A DNA stretch of 35,563 nt, taken from contig JAMOAW010000029.1 in NCBI GenBank assembly GCA_039908535.1, forward strand, positions 1 through 35,563, given 5' to 3'. The stretch comes from JAMOAW01 sp039908535 (GTDB taxonomy: Bacteria > Pseudomonadota > Magnetococcia > Magnetococcales > JADFZT01). The notes beneath the pieces are model-generated. The model made no database searches, was not told where the DNA came from, and worked only from the letters and a program-made list of their open reading frames with translations. The translations under genes and the position numbers were made by a program. This document shows, in pieces, positions 15,550 to 25,196 of the stretch (positions are counted from its first letter, which is position 1; the number at the start of each line of letters is the position of its first letter).

Positions 15550-18500
15550 TACAGAGCCATTCGGGGCCAACGTAATGAGCAAATCCTTGGTCTCTACCTG
15601 ATCCCCCACCGCAACATGAATACCCGTCACTATCCCATCTTGCGTGGCGCAAATAGCCGTCTCCATTTTCATGGCTTCCAAAGACATTAAAAGTTCACCA
15701 CGATCAACCTTTTGTCCTTTGATCACAGCAATGGCACCAACCGCACCAGGAATCGGTGCACCAATCTGATTGGGATCGCCATCGGCGGCCTTGGGAAGAG
15801 ATTTTTTCTTGTCGGTTTGGTTGTTATCTTGAATAGAGATAGAGCGGGGATGGCCATTCAGTTCAAAAAACACCGTCACTTTGCCATCCCGATCTGGCTC
15901 AGAAGTGGTAACATAATGAATAATAAATGTTTTTCCCTTATCCATCACAACGGAAATTTCTTGTCCAGGTTCCATTCCATAGAAAAACACAGGAGAGGGC
16001 AAACGACTCACATTTCCATGTTTAACCAAATGTTTTATATAATCTTTATACACCTGCGGATACATCAAATAAGAGGCTAAATCCACATCAGAGATCCCCG
16101 CTTGCCCGGTCTGATCGGCCACCTCTTGGCGCGTTTTTTCCAAATCAATCGGCTCTAATATCGCCCCAGGCCGCACCGTTAACGGAAGTTGGCCTTTTAA
16201 TACCTTGCGTTGCAACTGAGCGGGAAACCCTCCAGGAGGCTGACCAAGATCACCATGAAAAAATTGCACCACCGATTCAGGAAAGGCAATCTCTTTGTCG
16301 GGATTTAAAATGTCCTCAACTGTCAGCTGACTGGTCACCAACATAAGGGCCATGTCCCCCACCACCTTGGAGCTAGGTGTCACCTTGGGAATATCACCAA
16401 AAAGGGTGTTCACCGCCGCATACGCTTGGGCAACCTCTTGCCAACGGGATTCAATGCCCAACGAACGCGCCTGTTGGCGCAAATTGGTAATCTGACCACC
16501 AGGCATCTCGTGAAAATAGACCTCCGAAGCCCCAGCAGATTGATGGCTGTCAAAGGCGGCATAATGGCAGCGAACATGCTCCCAATAAGTGGATATGGTC
16601 CGAATAGCCGATCTATCCAAGCCCGTATCAAATGGCGTATTACGCAATGCTTCTACAATAGAACCCAAACTAGGTTGCGAAGTCCCACCGCTCATAGAGT
16701 CCATAGCCGTTTCAACGGCATCTACCCCCACCTCAATCGCAGCGAGTAAACTCGCACCAGCCAAACCGCTGGTATCGTGGGTATGAAAATGGATGGGAAT
16801 GCCAATCTCTTCTTTGAGGGCTTTAACCAATACTTTGGCCGCATGGGGCTTCAGCAGTCCCGCCATATCCTTAAGACCTAAAATATGCGCCCCGGCAGCC
16901 TCCAACTCTTTGGCCAATTGAACATAATAGGACAACGAATATTTGCTGCGGTTGGGGTCTGTAATGTCCCCTGTATAACAGATAGAGGCCTCACACAGCT
17001 TACCCGTCTCCAAAACGGCATCCATCGCCATCCGCATGTTCTCTATCCAGTTGAGAGAATCGAAAATCCGAAACAGATCCATGCCATTCAAGGCCGATTG
17101 CTGAATAAAAAATTTAACAACATTATCGGGATAATTGGTATAACCCACACCGTTGGCCGAACGCAGCAACATTTGCAACAAAATATTAGGCATGAGTGAA
17201 CGAAGTTTTGTCAAACGTTCCCAAGGACACTCCTTAAGAAAACGCATACTGACATCAAACGTGGCCCCACCCCAGCAATCCATGGAAAACATGCCTGGCA
17301 ACAGTCGGGCGTAGGTTGGGGCAATGGCAAACATGTCATAACTACGCAACCGAGTAGCCAGCAGCGACTGATGGGCATCCCGCATGGTGGTATCGGTGAT
17401 CAAAACCTTTTTTTGCGCCAACATCCACTGAGAAAATTTTTCAGCTCCGAGGCTATCCAAAAGATTTTTAGTACCATTTGGAATTTCTTGCGTTTGCTTT
17501 AGCTTTGGGATCAATGGTTTACAAAAAACCTCCGGTTTTGGCAATCCCTGAGTTTCCCGGTTGCCGTTGATGATCACCCCGGCAATATATTTCAATAACG
17601 GATCGGTACGATCGGTACGCACTGGAATTTGAAACAGTTCTGGCGTGTCGTCCAGAAAAGTGGTGGTATACTCCCCAGCACAAAATTTGGATTGCTTAAT
17701 CACATTGCAGAGAAATTCAACATTGGTTTTCACCCCATGAATGCGAAACTCTCGCAACGCCCGCTCCATACGATGAATCGCTGCCAAGGGAGCGGGTGCC
17801 CAAGCAGTGACTTTCACCAACAAAGAGTCATAAAAAGGGGTGATTCGCGCCCCATTATAGGCGGTTCCGGCATCCAAACGCACTCCAAAACCAGCCGCAC
17901 TGCGATAAGCGGTGATGCGGCCATAGTCGGGCGTAAATTTATTTTCTGGATCTTCCGTGGTAATACGACATTGCAAAGCGTGACCGTTGCAGACAATTTT
18001 CTCTTGCGGGGGTAACTCTGGACCGCCAATCTCATGTCCCTGAGCGATTAATATTTGCGCCTGTACAATATCGATGCCCGTTACCCACTCGGTGATGGTG
18101 TGTTCTACTTGAATACGAGGATTGACCTCGATAAAATAAAAATTACCACTATCCACATCCTGGAGAAACTCCACAGTCCCGGCATTTTGATAAGAGACCG
18201 ACTGCGCAAGACGCAGAGCATAATCATAAAGCAACTGCCGTTGTTGTTCGTTAAGATAGGGAGCTGGTGCCCGTTCCACCACCTTTTGGTGGCGTCTTTG
18301 TACGGTACAATCCCGCTCAAAAAGGTGGACAATATTCCCCGCTTGATCCCCTAAAATTTGCACCTCAACATGGCGAGCCCGACGTACCAATTTTTCAAAA
18401 TAGAGTTCATCGTTGCCAAATGCCGTGGCAGCCTCGCGGCGGGCGGTGTTGACCACCTCCAATAAATGATCTTCCCCCTCAATCACCCGCATCCCGCGTC

Positions 18501-19014
18501 CGCCCCCACCCCAACTGGCCTTGAGCATGATGGGATAACCGATCTCTTGTGCCATCGCCTTAATTTTATCCCCCTCCTTTGGCAAAGGAGGTGAAGCAGG
18601 CATCACTGGGACACCAACGGAAATCGCCTTTTTACGAGCCGTCACCTTATCCCCTAACTCCCGCATGGCCAAAGGAGTTGGTCCGATAAAGGTGATATCC
18701 GCGTTTGCACAAGCTTCAGCAAAATCAGGATTTTCAGCCAAAAAACCATAACCAGGATGAATGGCATCGGCAGAGGTCTCGGTGGCAATCCGAATGATAT
18801 CGGCGATATCCAAATACGCGGCAATGGGGCGTTTGCCGGCCCCAACCAAATAACTTTCATGGGCTTTGTAACGATGCAGCGCAAAACGATCCTCTTTGGA
18901 ATAAATGGCGATAGTATGCATATCCATCTCTAATGCACTCCGAATCACCCGAATGGCAATATCTCCCCGATTGGCAATCAGAATGCGCTTAAATGGCTTA
19001 ATCGTGTTACTCAT
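15547..19014 (-). CDS. pyc: Pyruvate carboxylase
   Basis: A 1155-aa biotin enzyme, full length for single-chain pyruvate carboxylase. It converts pyruvate, bicarbonate and ATP to oxaloacetate, refilling the TCA cycle. Biotin carboxylase (about 8-460) has KASWGGGGRGMR near 165 and EVNPRIQVEHTITE near 300. The carboxyltransferase (about 535-810) opens with DTTMRDAHQSLLATRLRS and has the metal site HFHTHDTSG. A central tetramerisation part follows. The biotin domain at the end carries EAMKMETA with the biotinyl lysine at about 1116. GAGG precedes the ATG. It is a single-gene unit with repeat DNA on both sides. Confidence 0.97.
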   Translation of the reverse strand: MSNTIKPFKRILIANRGDIAIRVIRSALEMDMHTIAIYSKEDRFALHRYKAHESYLVGAGKRPIAAYLDIADIIRIATETSADAIHPGYGFLAENPDFAEACANADITFIGPTPLAMRELGDKVTARKKAISVGVPVMPASPPLPKEGDKIKAMAQEIGYPIMLKASWGGGGRGMRVIEGEDHLLEVVNTARREAATAFGNDELYFEKLVRRARHVEVQILGDQAGNIVHLFERDCTVQRRHQKVVERAPAPYLNEQQRQLLYDYALRLAQSVSYQNAGTVEFLQDVDSGNFYFIEVNPRIQVEHTITEWVTGIDIVQAQILIAQGHEIGGPELPPQEKIVCNGHALQCRITTEDPENKFTPDYGRITAYRSAAGFGVRLDAGTAYNGARITPFYDSLLVKVTAWAPAPLAAIHRMERALREFRIHGVKTNVEFLCNVIKQSKFCAGEYTTTFLDDTPELFQIPVRTDRTDPLLKYIAGVIINGNRETQGLPKPEVFCKPLIPKLKQTQEIPNGTKNLLDSLGAEKFSQWMLAQKKVLITDTTMRDAHQSLLATRLRSYDMFAIAPTYARLLPGMFSMDCWGGATFDVSMRFLKECPWERLTKLRSLMPNILLQMLLRSANGVGYTNYPDNVVKFFIQQSALNGMDLFRIFDSLNWIENMRMAMDAVLETGKLCEASICYTGDITDPNRSKYSLSYYVQLAKELEAAGAHILGLKDMAGLLKPHAAKVLVKALKEEIGIPIHFHTHDTSGLAGASLLAAIEVGVDAVETAMDSMSGGTSQPSLGSIVEALRNTPFDTGLDRSAIRTISTYWEHVRCHYAAFDSHQSAGASEVYFHEMPGGQITNLRQQARSLGIESRWQEVAQAYAAVNTLFGDIPKVTPSSKVVGDMALMLVTSQLTVEDILNPDKEIAFPESVVQFFHGDLGQPPGGFPAQLQRKVLKGQLPLTVRPGAILEPIDLEKTRQEVADQTGQAGISDVDLASYLMYPQVYKDYIKHLVKHGNVSRLPSPVFFYGMEPGQEISVVMDKGKTFIIHYVTTSEPDRDGKVTVFFELNGHPRSISIQDNNQTDKKKSLPKAADGDPNQIGAPIPGAVGAIAVIKGQKVDRGELLMSLEAMKMETAICATQDGIVTGIHVAVGDQVETKDLLITLAPNGSV

Positions 19015-19210
19015 CGTGTCAATTCCTCTTCCCGAATGATCCAGCGGCCTCCCCTCCCATGAGGGTTCCTCTCCTTTGGAGAAGTCTAGTTTCGATTAAT
19101 ATAAAAAAAAAGCAAGAATAATGGAAGGTTTTTAGACGATGGGCCAAAAGGCAACTCATTTGCCAGAAGGGTCGATTTATTCGTAACCTTTTCGACGAAT
19201 GAAATGCAGA

Positions 19211-19547
19211 AGATTGAAAAATGCAATCTCCCAACGTATTGACTTTAATTTAGTGTCTCGGAAAACGAACAATCCAGACCTTGGAGGCCCAGAACCGCCC
19301 CCCAAGCTCTGGATTATTCGTTTTTTTAAAAAAAAAAGGGGTCTGGGGGATTGCCCCCAGGGTCTTGACTTTGCTTTTGCTTTTGACCTCGGTTTTGCTT
19401 CCTTCAAAAAGCAGGGGGATTGGGGGATGCAATCCCCCAAGGTCTTGACTTTGCTTTTTGTTCATGTATCAGAAAAATAAAAATCAAGACCTTGGAGGCC
19501 CAGAACCGCCCCCCAATCCCCCCACCCTTCTTTTTTAATTCTTAGAA
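19211..19547. repeat. Composite block of at least four repeat modules
   Basis: Fills most of the gap 19015-19549. It holds an eroded copy (19211-19250, where Gs of the hairpin have become As), a module with GGAGGCCCAGAACCGCCC (19283 on), the TCTGGGGGATTGCCCCCAG hairpin (19341 on), the 94-nt module identical to 31-124 (19371-19464), and a reverse-oriented end (19480-19547) that stops about 3 bp from the clpA stop codon. The rest, 19015-19210, is the pyc upstream region, with no promoter I can place. Confidence 0.85.
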
Positions 19548-19549
19548 AA

Positions 19550-21799
19550 TCACTCCACGACCAACTGCCCCTCTTTCACCCCGATCGTCGCCGTTCCCCC
19601 TTGCGTCAAACGACCAAAAAGCAACTCGTTAGCCAACGGTTTACGAATTTTTTCTTTGATGAGGCGTTCCATCGGACGGGCACCGTTTTCGCTGTCGTGA
19701 CCATGCTTTGCCAACCAGGCACGGGCTTCGTCATGGACAACCAACTCCACCTGTTTGCGTTGGAGGTCGGCTTCCAAAATCATTAAAAATTTATCGACCA
19801 CGCGCGCAACGGCATTTTCATCCAAGGGACTAAACGGCACAATGGCGTCCAACCGGTTGCGAAATTCTGGAGAGAAGAGACGGCGAATCTCTTTTTGTTC
19901 GTCCCCTTTGTGATTTTGGGTCACAAATCCAAGACTGGGTCGGCTCATCTCCTGTGCGCCAGCATTGGTGGTCATGATTAAAACAACATGACGAAAATCG
20001 GCTTTCCGGCCATTATTGTCGGTTAAAGAGCCATGATCCATCACCTGAAGCAAAAGATTAAAAACGTCTGGGTGGGCCTTTTCGATCTCATCCAACAGCA
20101 AGACCGCGTGGGGATTTTTGGTCACCGCTTCGGTGAGCAGACCGGCTTGCTCAAAACCAACATAACCAGGGGGGGCACCAATCAAACGCGAGACAGTGTG
20201 CCGCTCCATATATTCGCTCATGTCAAAACGAATAAGCTGAACCGCCAACTCCAAAGCCAATTGCCGAGCCAGTTCAGTTTTGCCAACCCCAGTGGGACCG
20301 GAAAAAAGAAAACAGCCCAACGGTTTTTCGGTGTTGGCAAGACCAGCGCGGGACAATTTAATCGCCTCGCACACTTGCGCCACCGCGCCCTCTTGGCCAA
20401 ACAAAGAAAGCTTTAAATTCTTGTCCAAATTCTGCAAAACCGTCCGATCGTCCGTAGTGACAGTACGCGGCGGAATACGGGCGATAGAGGCGATAACATT
20501 TTCAATCTCCCGCACCCCAATCGATTTGCGTCGTTGCGACACAGGCAGCAAATGAACCGCCGCCCCTGCTTCATCCAAAACATCAATAGCAGAATCGGGA
20601 TGTTTGCGATCGTTGATATGGCGGGAGGAGAGTTCCGCAGCGGTACGAATGGCCGCCGCTGTATAACGAATGCCATGATGCTCTTCGTAACGACTTTTAA
20701 GCCCCTTGAGAATCGCAATGGTTTCAATCATAGAGGGTTCTGGAATATCAATTTTTTGAAACCGTCGGGCCAGGGCACGATCCTTTTCAAAGATGCTGCG
20801 ATACTCTTCATGGGTGGTGGAGCCAATACAGCGCAAATGGCCCGATGCCAGGAGCGGCTTGAGAAGATTGGAAGCATCCATGGTACTGCCGCTGGTCGAA
20901 CCCGCACCAATGACCGTATGAATCTCGTCAATAAATAAAATCGATTTAGGACGACGTTGCAGCTCATTAAAAACCCCTTTTAGGCGTGCTTCAAAGTCGC
21001 CACGAAATTTTGTCCCAGCCAACAACGCCCCCATATCCAGGGCATAGATGGTACTGGTACGCATCACTTCAGGAACCTCTTCGCGTTCAATTTTTAAAGC
21101 CAACCCCTCAGCCAAATGGGTCTTCCCTACCCCGGCATCTCCAACAAAAAGAGGATTGTTTTTACGCCGCCGACACAATATTTGCAACGTTCGGGTGATC
21201 TCCACCTGACGCCCAATCAGAGGATCAATCTCCCCCTGACGAGCCAGAAGGTTGAGATTATGGGTATACAGAGCCAAAGGATCGGTTTTGGTCTGTGGGT
21301 GCGGCATGCCAGTTGGATCCCGTGGGGGTTCGCCCTCTTCCTCTGGATCGATTGGATTTTGTCTGGCGTCATCATCACCGTGGGACAAGGCGGTTTGGAC
21401 ATCCAGACGAGTAATTTTTTGGCGTTTTAAAAAATGGACGGCGTGAGAATCCTTCTCATTGAACATCGCCACCAGCACATAACCACCCGTCACCAAGGTT
21501 TGCCCCGCCGATTGCACCTGATACACCGCCCGTTGGATCACCCGTTGAAAACCAATGGTTGGCGTGATCTCCAGTACGGGATTGTTCACATCGGCCGTTG
21601 GAATGTGGGTGTCCAGATGATTGGCCAAATCCAAATGCAACCGATTGATATCACAACCAACCGCAATCAAAACCTGAGAGACTTCGGGGTTGTTGATCAA
21701 GGCCATCAGGAGATGTTCCACAGTGGCATACTGGTGCCGTAATTTTTGCGCATGGCGCAAGGCTTCATTGAGAGAAGCTTCCAAATATTTACTGATCAT
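19550..21799 (-). CDS. clpA: ATP-dependent Clp protease ATPase subunit ClpA
   Basis: A 749-aa AAA+ unfoldase that feeds N-degron and other substrates to ClpP. The N-domain (about 1-140) has SLNEALRHAQ and YATVEHLLMAL. The first AAA module has Walker A GDAGVGKT near 220-227 and LFIDEIHTVIGAG; the second has GPTGVGKTEL near 500 and VLLLDEIEKAHPDV. The length equals that of typical ClpA. I chose the ATG at 21799 rather than the upstream GTG at 21820: it overlaps the clpS stop as ATGA, the protein then starts MISKYLEASLNEA as in the family, and GGAAAAAG precedes it. This implies coupled translation with clpS. Confidence 0.96.
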   Translation of the reverse strand: MISKYLEASLNEALRHAQKLRHQYATVEHLLMALINNPEVSQVLIAVGCDINRLHLDLANHLDTHIPTADVNNPVLEITPTIGFQRVIQRAVYQVQSAGQTLVTGGYVLVAMFNEKDSHAVHFLKRQKITRLDVQTALSHGDDDARQNPIDPEEEGEPPRDPTGMPHPQTKTDPLALYTHNLNLLARQGEIDPLIGRQVEITRTLQILCRRRKNNPLFVGDAGVGKTHLAEGLALKIEREEVPEVMRTSTIYALDMGALLAGTKFRGDFEARLKGVFNELQRRPKSILFIDEIHTVIGAGSTSGSTMDASNLLKPLLASGHLRCIGSTTHEEYRSIFEKDRALARRFQKIDIPEPSMIETIAILKGLKSRYEEHHGIRYTAAAIRTAAELSSRHINDRKHPDSAIDVLDEAGAAVHLLPVSQRRKSIGVREIENVIASIARIPPRTVTTDDRTVLQNLDKNLKLSLFGQEGAVAQVCEAIKLSRAGLANTEKPLGCFLFSGPTGVGKTELARQLALELAVQLIRFDMSEYMERHTVSRLIGAPPGYVGFEQAGLLTEAVTKNPHAVLLLDEIEKAHPDVFNLLLQVMDHGSLTDNNGRKADFRHVVLIMTTNAGAQEMSRPSLGFVTQNHKGDEQKEIRRLFSPEFRNRLDAIVPFSPLDENAVARVVDKFLMILEADLQRKQVELVVHDEARAWLAKHGHDSENGARPMERLIKEKIRKPLANELLFGRLTQGGTATIGVKEGQLVVE

Positions 21800-22113
21800 C
21801 GGTCTTTTTCCATCCGGCACTTAAGGGGGTGGCCATTGCTGCGCGCATATTGGTTGACCTGTGCGACTTTGGTCTCAGCAATATCTCTGGTAAAAATACC
21901 ACAGGTGCCTTGACCATGAATATGAACGTCTAACATAATCTGCGTGGCCTGTTCGAGCGTTTTCCGAAAAAATTTCATCAGCAAGTCTACCACAAATTCC
22001 ATCGGTGTAAAATCATCATTCATAAGAATCACCCGATAAAGGGATGGCTCCTTGGTCTCATCCTTTTGGTCGGTTATGGTCTCACTGTCATAAAGGGGAT
22101 CTTTGAGGCTCAT
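21796..22113 (-). CDS. clpS: ClpS adaptor of the N-degron pathway
   Basis: A 105-aa adaptor that binds N-degron substrates and delivers them to ClpA. The core has YRVILMNDDFTPMEFVVDLL (residues 26-45) with the Asn-Asp-Asp of the N-degron pocket, VHIHGQGTCGIFTRDIAETK, and the usual C-terminal end. It is first in a two-gene operon with clpA, overlapping by 4 bp. GCAGGAA precedes the ATG, and a promoter lies close upstream. Confidence 0.96.
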   Translation of the reverse strand: MSLKDPLYDSETITDQKDETKEPSLYRVILMNDDFTPMEFVVDLLMKFFRKTLEQATQIMLDVHIHGQGTCGIFTRDIAETKVAQVNQYARSNGHPLKCRMEKDR

Positions 22114-22142
22114 GGGGCATCGTTCCTGCTTGGTTTGAACGG

Positions 22143-22171
22143 ATTATAAACGGGATTTTAACTGCAAACAA
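22143..22171 (-). promoter_or_regulatory. Sigma70 promoter of clpS-clpA
   Basis: TTGTTT (22166-22171) and a perfect TATAAT (22143-22148) on the minus strand, spaced by 17 bp, end about 30 bp before the clpS ATG. This gives a very short leader. It is the best promoter match in the window. Confidence 0.6.
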
Positions 22172-22276
22172 TTGTAGACCAAAAAGGAAATTTTGTATAG
22201 CATTGCATATAGATTGATCACAATATGGAACCGTATCCATTTATGTATTGAAAAAATAAAAATCGATTACAAATTT

Positions 22277-23950
22277 CTAACGTCGCACCATTTGCATCAG
22301 TTCTATGGCATTTTGCCGAGCGGTATCGGTAATTTTTTTGCCGGCTAACATGCGGGCCAACTCTTCTATTTTGTCGGCATGGCTCAAAAAGGTCGCGGTG
22401 ACGAATGTGCGGTCGCCGATGGTCTTTTTTTCTACTTTGAGGTGGTGTTCACCTATGGCAGCAACTTGGGGTTGGTGGGTAATGGCCAATACTTGCCGAT
22501 CTTTACGAGCCACTTGCGCCATCTTGTCGCCAATGGCGGTGGCAACACGGCCCCCTACCCCCACATCCACTTCATCAAAAATCAAAGTTGGAACCGTGAC
22601 CGCATCGGCCAAAATGGCCTTTAGGGCCAACATAATACGGGCCATCTCCCCCCCTGAGGCAATTTTATGCAGGGCTTGAGGGGGTTCACCAGGATTGGCA
22701 CTGATTTGAAAGGCGACCTCTTCATTGCCTAAAGCGTGCGGCTCGCCATCTCGAGGAGATAACGAAAGATGAAAACGGGTCTTGGGCATATAGAGATCCC
22801 CAAGTTGATCACAAACCCCTTGCGTTAATTGCTTGGCCGCTTGCTGACGAGACTCCCCTAAAATAGAAGATATGGCAAAATAGTCGCTCCGGGCAGACAA
22901 TAGACGTTTTGTGAGCTGCTCTTCATCGCTCTCTAAACGATCCAAAGCCTCTAACTCCTCTTGCCAACGCTCTTCCAATACCAAAAGATCTTCCGCTTCA
23001 CAGTGATGTTTACGACATAACCGCTGAATTTGATCCAAACGATCTTCCAGTTGGGTCAATTGGTGGGGATTGTTTTCTAGACCATCTAAATAGTGACGAA
23101 TGTTTTGGGCAAGATCTTCGATTTCATAAAAAAGAGAACGGGCCGTGCTGGCCAGCGGCAAAAGCTCTGGATCGGTGCGGCTGGACTCTTCCAGGGTGGT
23201 CGCCGCCCGGCCCAACACCACCCGCACCGCCGTGGACTCTTCAGTTAAAAGATCCAAAACTTTTTCCGCCGCCAAAGCCAAACGCGTGGTATGGGAGAGG
23301 CGCAATTGCCGTTTTTTCAATTCCTCCCACTCCCCGGATTGCAACTGAAGTGCCGCCAACTCCTCCAGTTGAAAAACCACAAAAGAGCGGCGTTGCATGG
23401 CAGTACGGGCGTTTTCTTGGATTCTCTGCAATTGCTCTCGCAACTGCCGAAACAGCTCAAATTGCACCCGAGTCTTTGCCAACAGCTCTTTGTGACCAGC
23501 AAAGGCATCCAAAACGGTTAAATGCGCGACGGGGTTGAGCAAAGATTGATGGTCATGCTGACCATGCAAATCCACCAACATATCGCCTATTTCCGCCAGC
23601 GTGGCAATAGTAACCGGTTGATCGTTGATAAAGGCCCGACTGCGACCGGTGCGGTTTAACATGCGCCGCAATAAAATGCCCCCCTCCCCCCGATCCAATT
23701 CCCGTTGTTGCAAACAAGACCAAACAGGGTGATCCTCTGGAGGAGCAAAACGGGCGGTAACGCTGGCACTCTCACTACCAGAACGAATCAGGCCAATTTC
23801 GGCCCGACTGCCAAGAGCCAACATAAGGGCATCGATTAAGATGGATTTCCCCGCCCCCGTCTCACCGGTAATCACCGTCAATCCTGGCGGCAGTTCCAAT
23901 TCCATTTGGGTGACCAGGGCAATGTTTTCAATGGTTAATTGGCATAGCAT
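22277..23950 (-). CDS. recN: DNA repair protein RecN
   Basis: A 557-aa SMC-like ATPase of recombinational double-strand-break repair. Walker A GETGAGKS is at 29-36, LVDLHGQHDHQSLLNP near 128 is the RecN signature, coiled-coil arms span about 155-365, and the ABC signature HKIASGGEMARIMLALK with LIFDEVDVGVGG is near 430-465. The length is normal. GGGAG precedes the ATG. It follows nadK by 30 bp, the common nadK-recN pair, and is probably co-transcribed. The 160-bp space to clpS holds the clpS promoter. Confidence 0.96.
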   Translation of the reverse strand: MLCQLTIENIALVTQMELELPPGLTVITGETGAGKSILIDALMLALGSRAEIGLIRSGSESASVTARFAPPEDHPVWSCLQQRELDRGEGGILLRRMLNRTGRSRAFINDQPVTIATLAEIGDMLVDLHGQHDHQSLLNPVAHLTVLDAFAGHKELLAKTRVQFELFRQLREQLQRIQENARTAMQRRSFVVFQLEELAALQLQSGEWEELKKRQLRLSHTTRLALAAEKVLDLLTEESTAVRVVLGRAATTLEESSRTDPELLPLASTARSLFYEIEDLAQNIRHYLDGLENNPHQLTQLEDRLDQIQRLCRKHHCEAEDLLVLEERWQEELEALDRLESDEEQLTKRLLSARSDYFAISSILGESRQQAAKQLTQGVCDQLGDLYMPKTRFHLSLSPRDGEPHALGNEEVAFQISANPGEPPQALHKIASGGEMARIMLALKAILADAVTVPTLIFDEVDVGVGGRVATAIGDKMAQVARKDRQVLAITHQPQVAAIGEHHLKVEKKTIGDRTFVTATFLSHADKIEELARMLAGKKITDTARQNAIELMQMVRR

Positions 23951-23980
23951 AGCCGCGACTCCCTGGGTATAATCCCATCC

Positions 23981-24874
23981 TCAGTTGTTTGCATCAAGGG
24001 CAGTGCCAACCTGTTCACCCCAACGCAATTTATTGCGCAACACTTCATAATAACTATGATTTGGAGCCTGAAGCAGACGCAGACGTTGTTGGGCGCGGCG
24101 GATAAAAATTTGATCGTTACATTCCAATGGAAAACAATCCTGCCCATCCAAAGTCAACAAACGGTCCCGACCATCACGAGCCAGGGTAATACCAATGTTG
24201 CCTTGACCAGGAACGGCAATGGGACGATTGCTCAACGTGTGGGGACAGATGGGCACCAATAAAATGGCATCCAAAGAGGGGTGAATAATCGGCCCCCCCG
24301 CCGAAAGAGCATACGCAGTGGAGCCAGTTGGGGTAGAAACAATCAAACCATCGGCACGACTGGTAAAAACAAATTGGTCATCAATCGTCACATCAAATTC
24401 GATCATGCGCGCCAACTCACCCTTGTGCAAGACCATATCGTTAAGAACCTGCTGGCACAAAACCTCTTGTTTGTTGCGCACAACAGAAATGGCCAGCAGC
24501 ATACGACTCTCCACCCGAAAGCGTCCCGCCAACACCTCTTCCAAGGTTGTTAACATATCGGCATCGCGAATATCGGTCAAAAAACCCAACCGGCCCATAT
24601 TGATCCCCAAAAGAGGAACATCCCGACATCCCACGGCTCTGGCCGCCGCAATAAACGTACCGTCGCCGCCAATCACCACCACCAAATCTTGTTTTTCAGG
24701 CACATCCTCTTGGTTGCGAATAGCGGCAATGGTGGCTGGAATTTCAGCGGCTTTGGCCGTCTCACAACTAACCGTCACCTGAATACCCCGACGAAACAAC
24801 CAATGAGCCAGTTGCCCGGTGGCTGCAACGGCACTGGGATCGGAACGTTTGGTGATCATGCCTATGTGCTGCAC
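23981..24874 (-). CDS. nadK: NAD kinase
   Basis: Phosphorylates NAD to NADP using ATP (or polyphosphate in some members). It has GGDGTF at 69-74, NMGRLGFLTD, NDMVLHKGELARMIEFDV, and SRADGLIVSTPTGSTAYALSAGGP, the full NAD kinase set. The reading frame is open back to 25288, but the family normally starts shortly before the IGMI strand. I chose the GTG at 24874 (297 aa). An ATG at 25018 would add 48 residues with no family match, and the part beyond 25040 is repeat DNA. None of these starts has a strong ribosome binding site, so the start is uncertain. Confidence 0.9.
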   Translation of the reverse strand: MQHIGMITKRSDPSAVAATGQLAHWLFRRGIQVTVSCETAKAAEIPATIAAIRNQEDVPEKQDLVVVIGGDGTFIAAARAVGCRDVPLLGINMGRLGFLTDIRDADMLTTLEEVLAGRFRVESRMLLAISVVRNKQEVLCQQVLNDMVLHKGELARMIEFDVTIDDQFVFTSRADGLIVSTPTGSTAYALSAGGPIIHPSLDAILLVPICPHTLSNRPIAVPGQGNIGITLARDGRDRLLTLDGQDCFPLECNDQIFIRRAQQRLRLLQAPNHSYYEVLRNKLRWGEQVGTALDANN

Positions 24875-25196
24875 AAGGGGCGCACCAGAAAAAGAAGAGC
24901 CGCCAACACCGTGACCGTGAAGGGTTAAATTGGGAATCAATCGGGACAATTTTGTTTTCCTTGTTTTGCGACACTTGCCGTATTTAGTAAAAAAAGCATA
25001 ATATAAATTTTTTGCCATGGATGGAATGGCTTTAATGTTGCAAAAAAATAAAAAATCAAAACCTTGGGGGCCCAGAACCGCCCCCCCAGACCCAAAAAAA
25101 AGAGGGGGCCTAGGGGATTCATCCCCCGGGGGTTGGCCTTTGATTTTTTCTTTTGCCCGCAGGGCAGCATGCCCGGCACAGACAGTTGAAAATATA
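24875..25196. other. Divergent nadK/folE2 control region invaded by a repeat
   Basis: The 322 bp between the chosen starts. The nadK-proximal part is AT-rich, with TATATT-like sequence near 25000, where the nadK promoter could be. Positions 25041-25174 are a reverse-oriented hairpin repeat (CTTGGGGGCCCAGAACCGCC, then GATTCATCCCCCGGGGG, and the GCCC/GGGC hairpin at 25155-25174). Open frames through it on both strands are repeat artefacts. Confidence 0.7.

Noticed and set aside
25017..25196. N-terminal extension of FolE2 to 25017
   Set aside because: Encoded by the same repeat; the family start fits the ATG at 25197.
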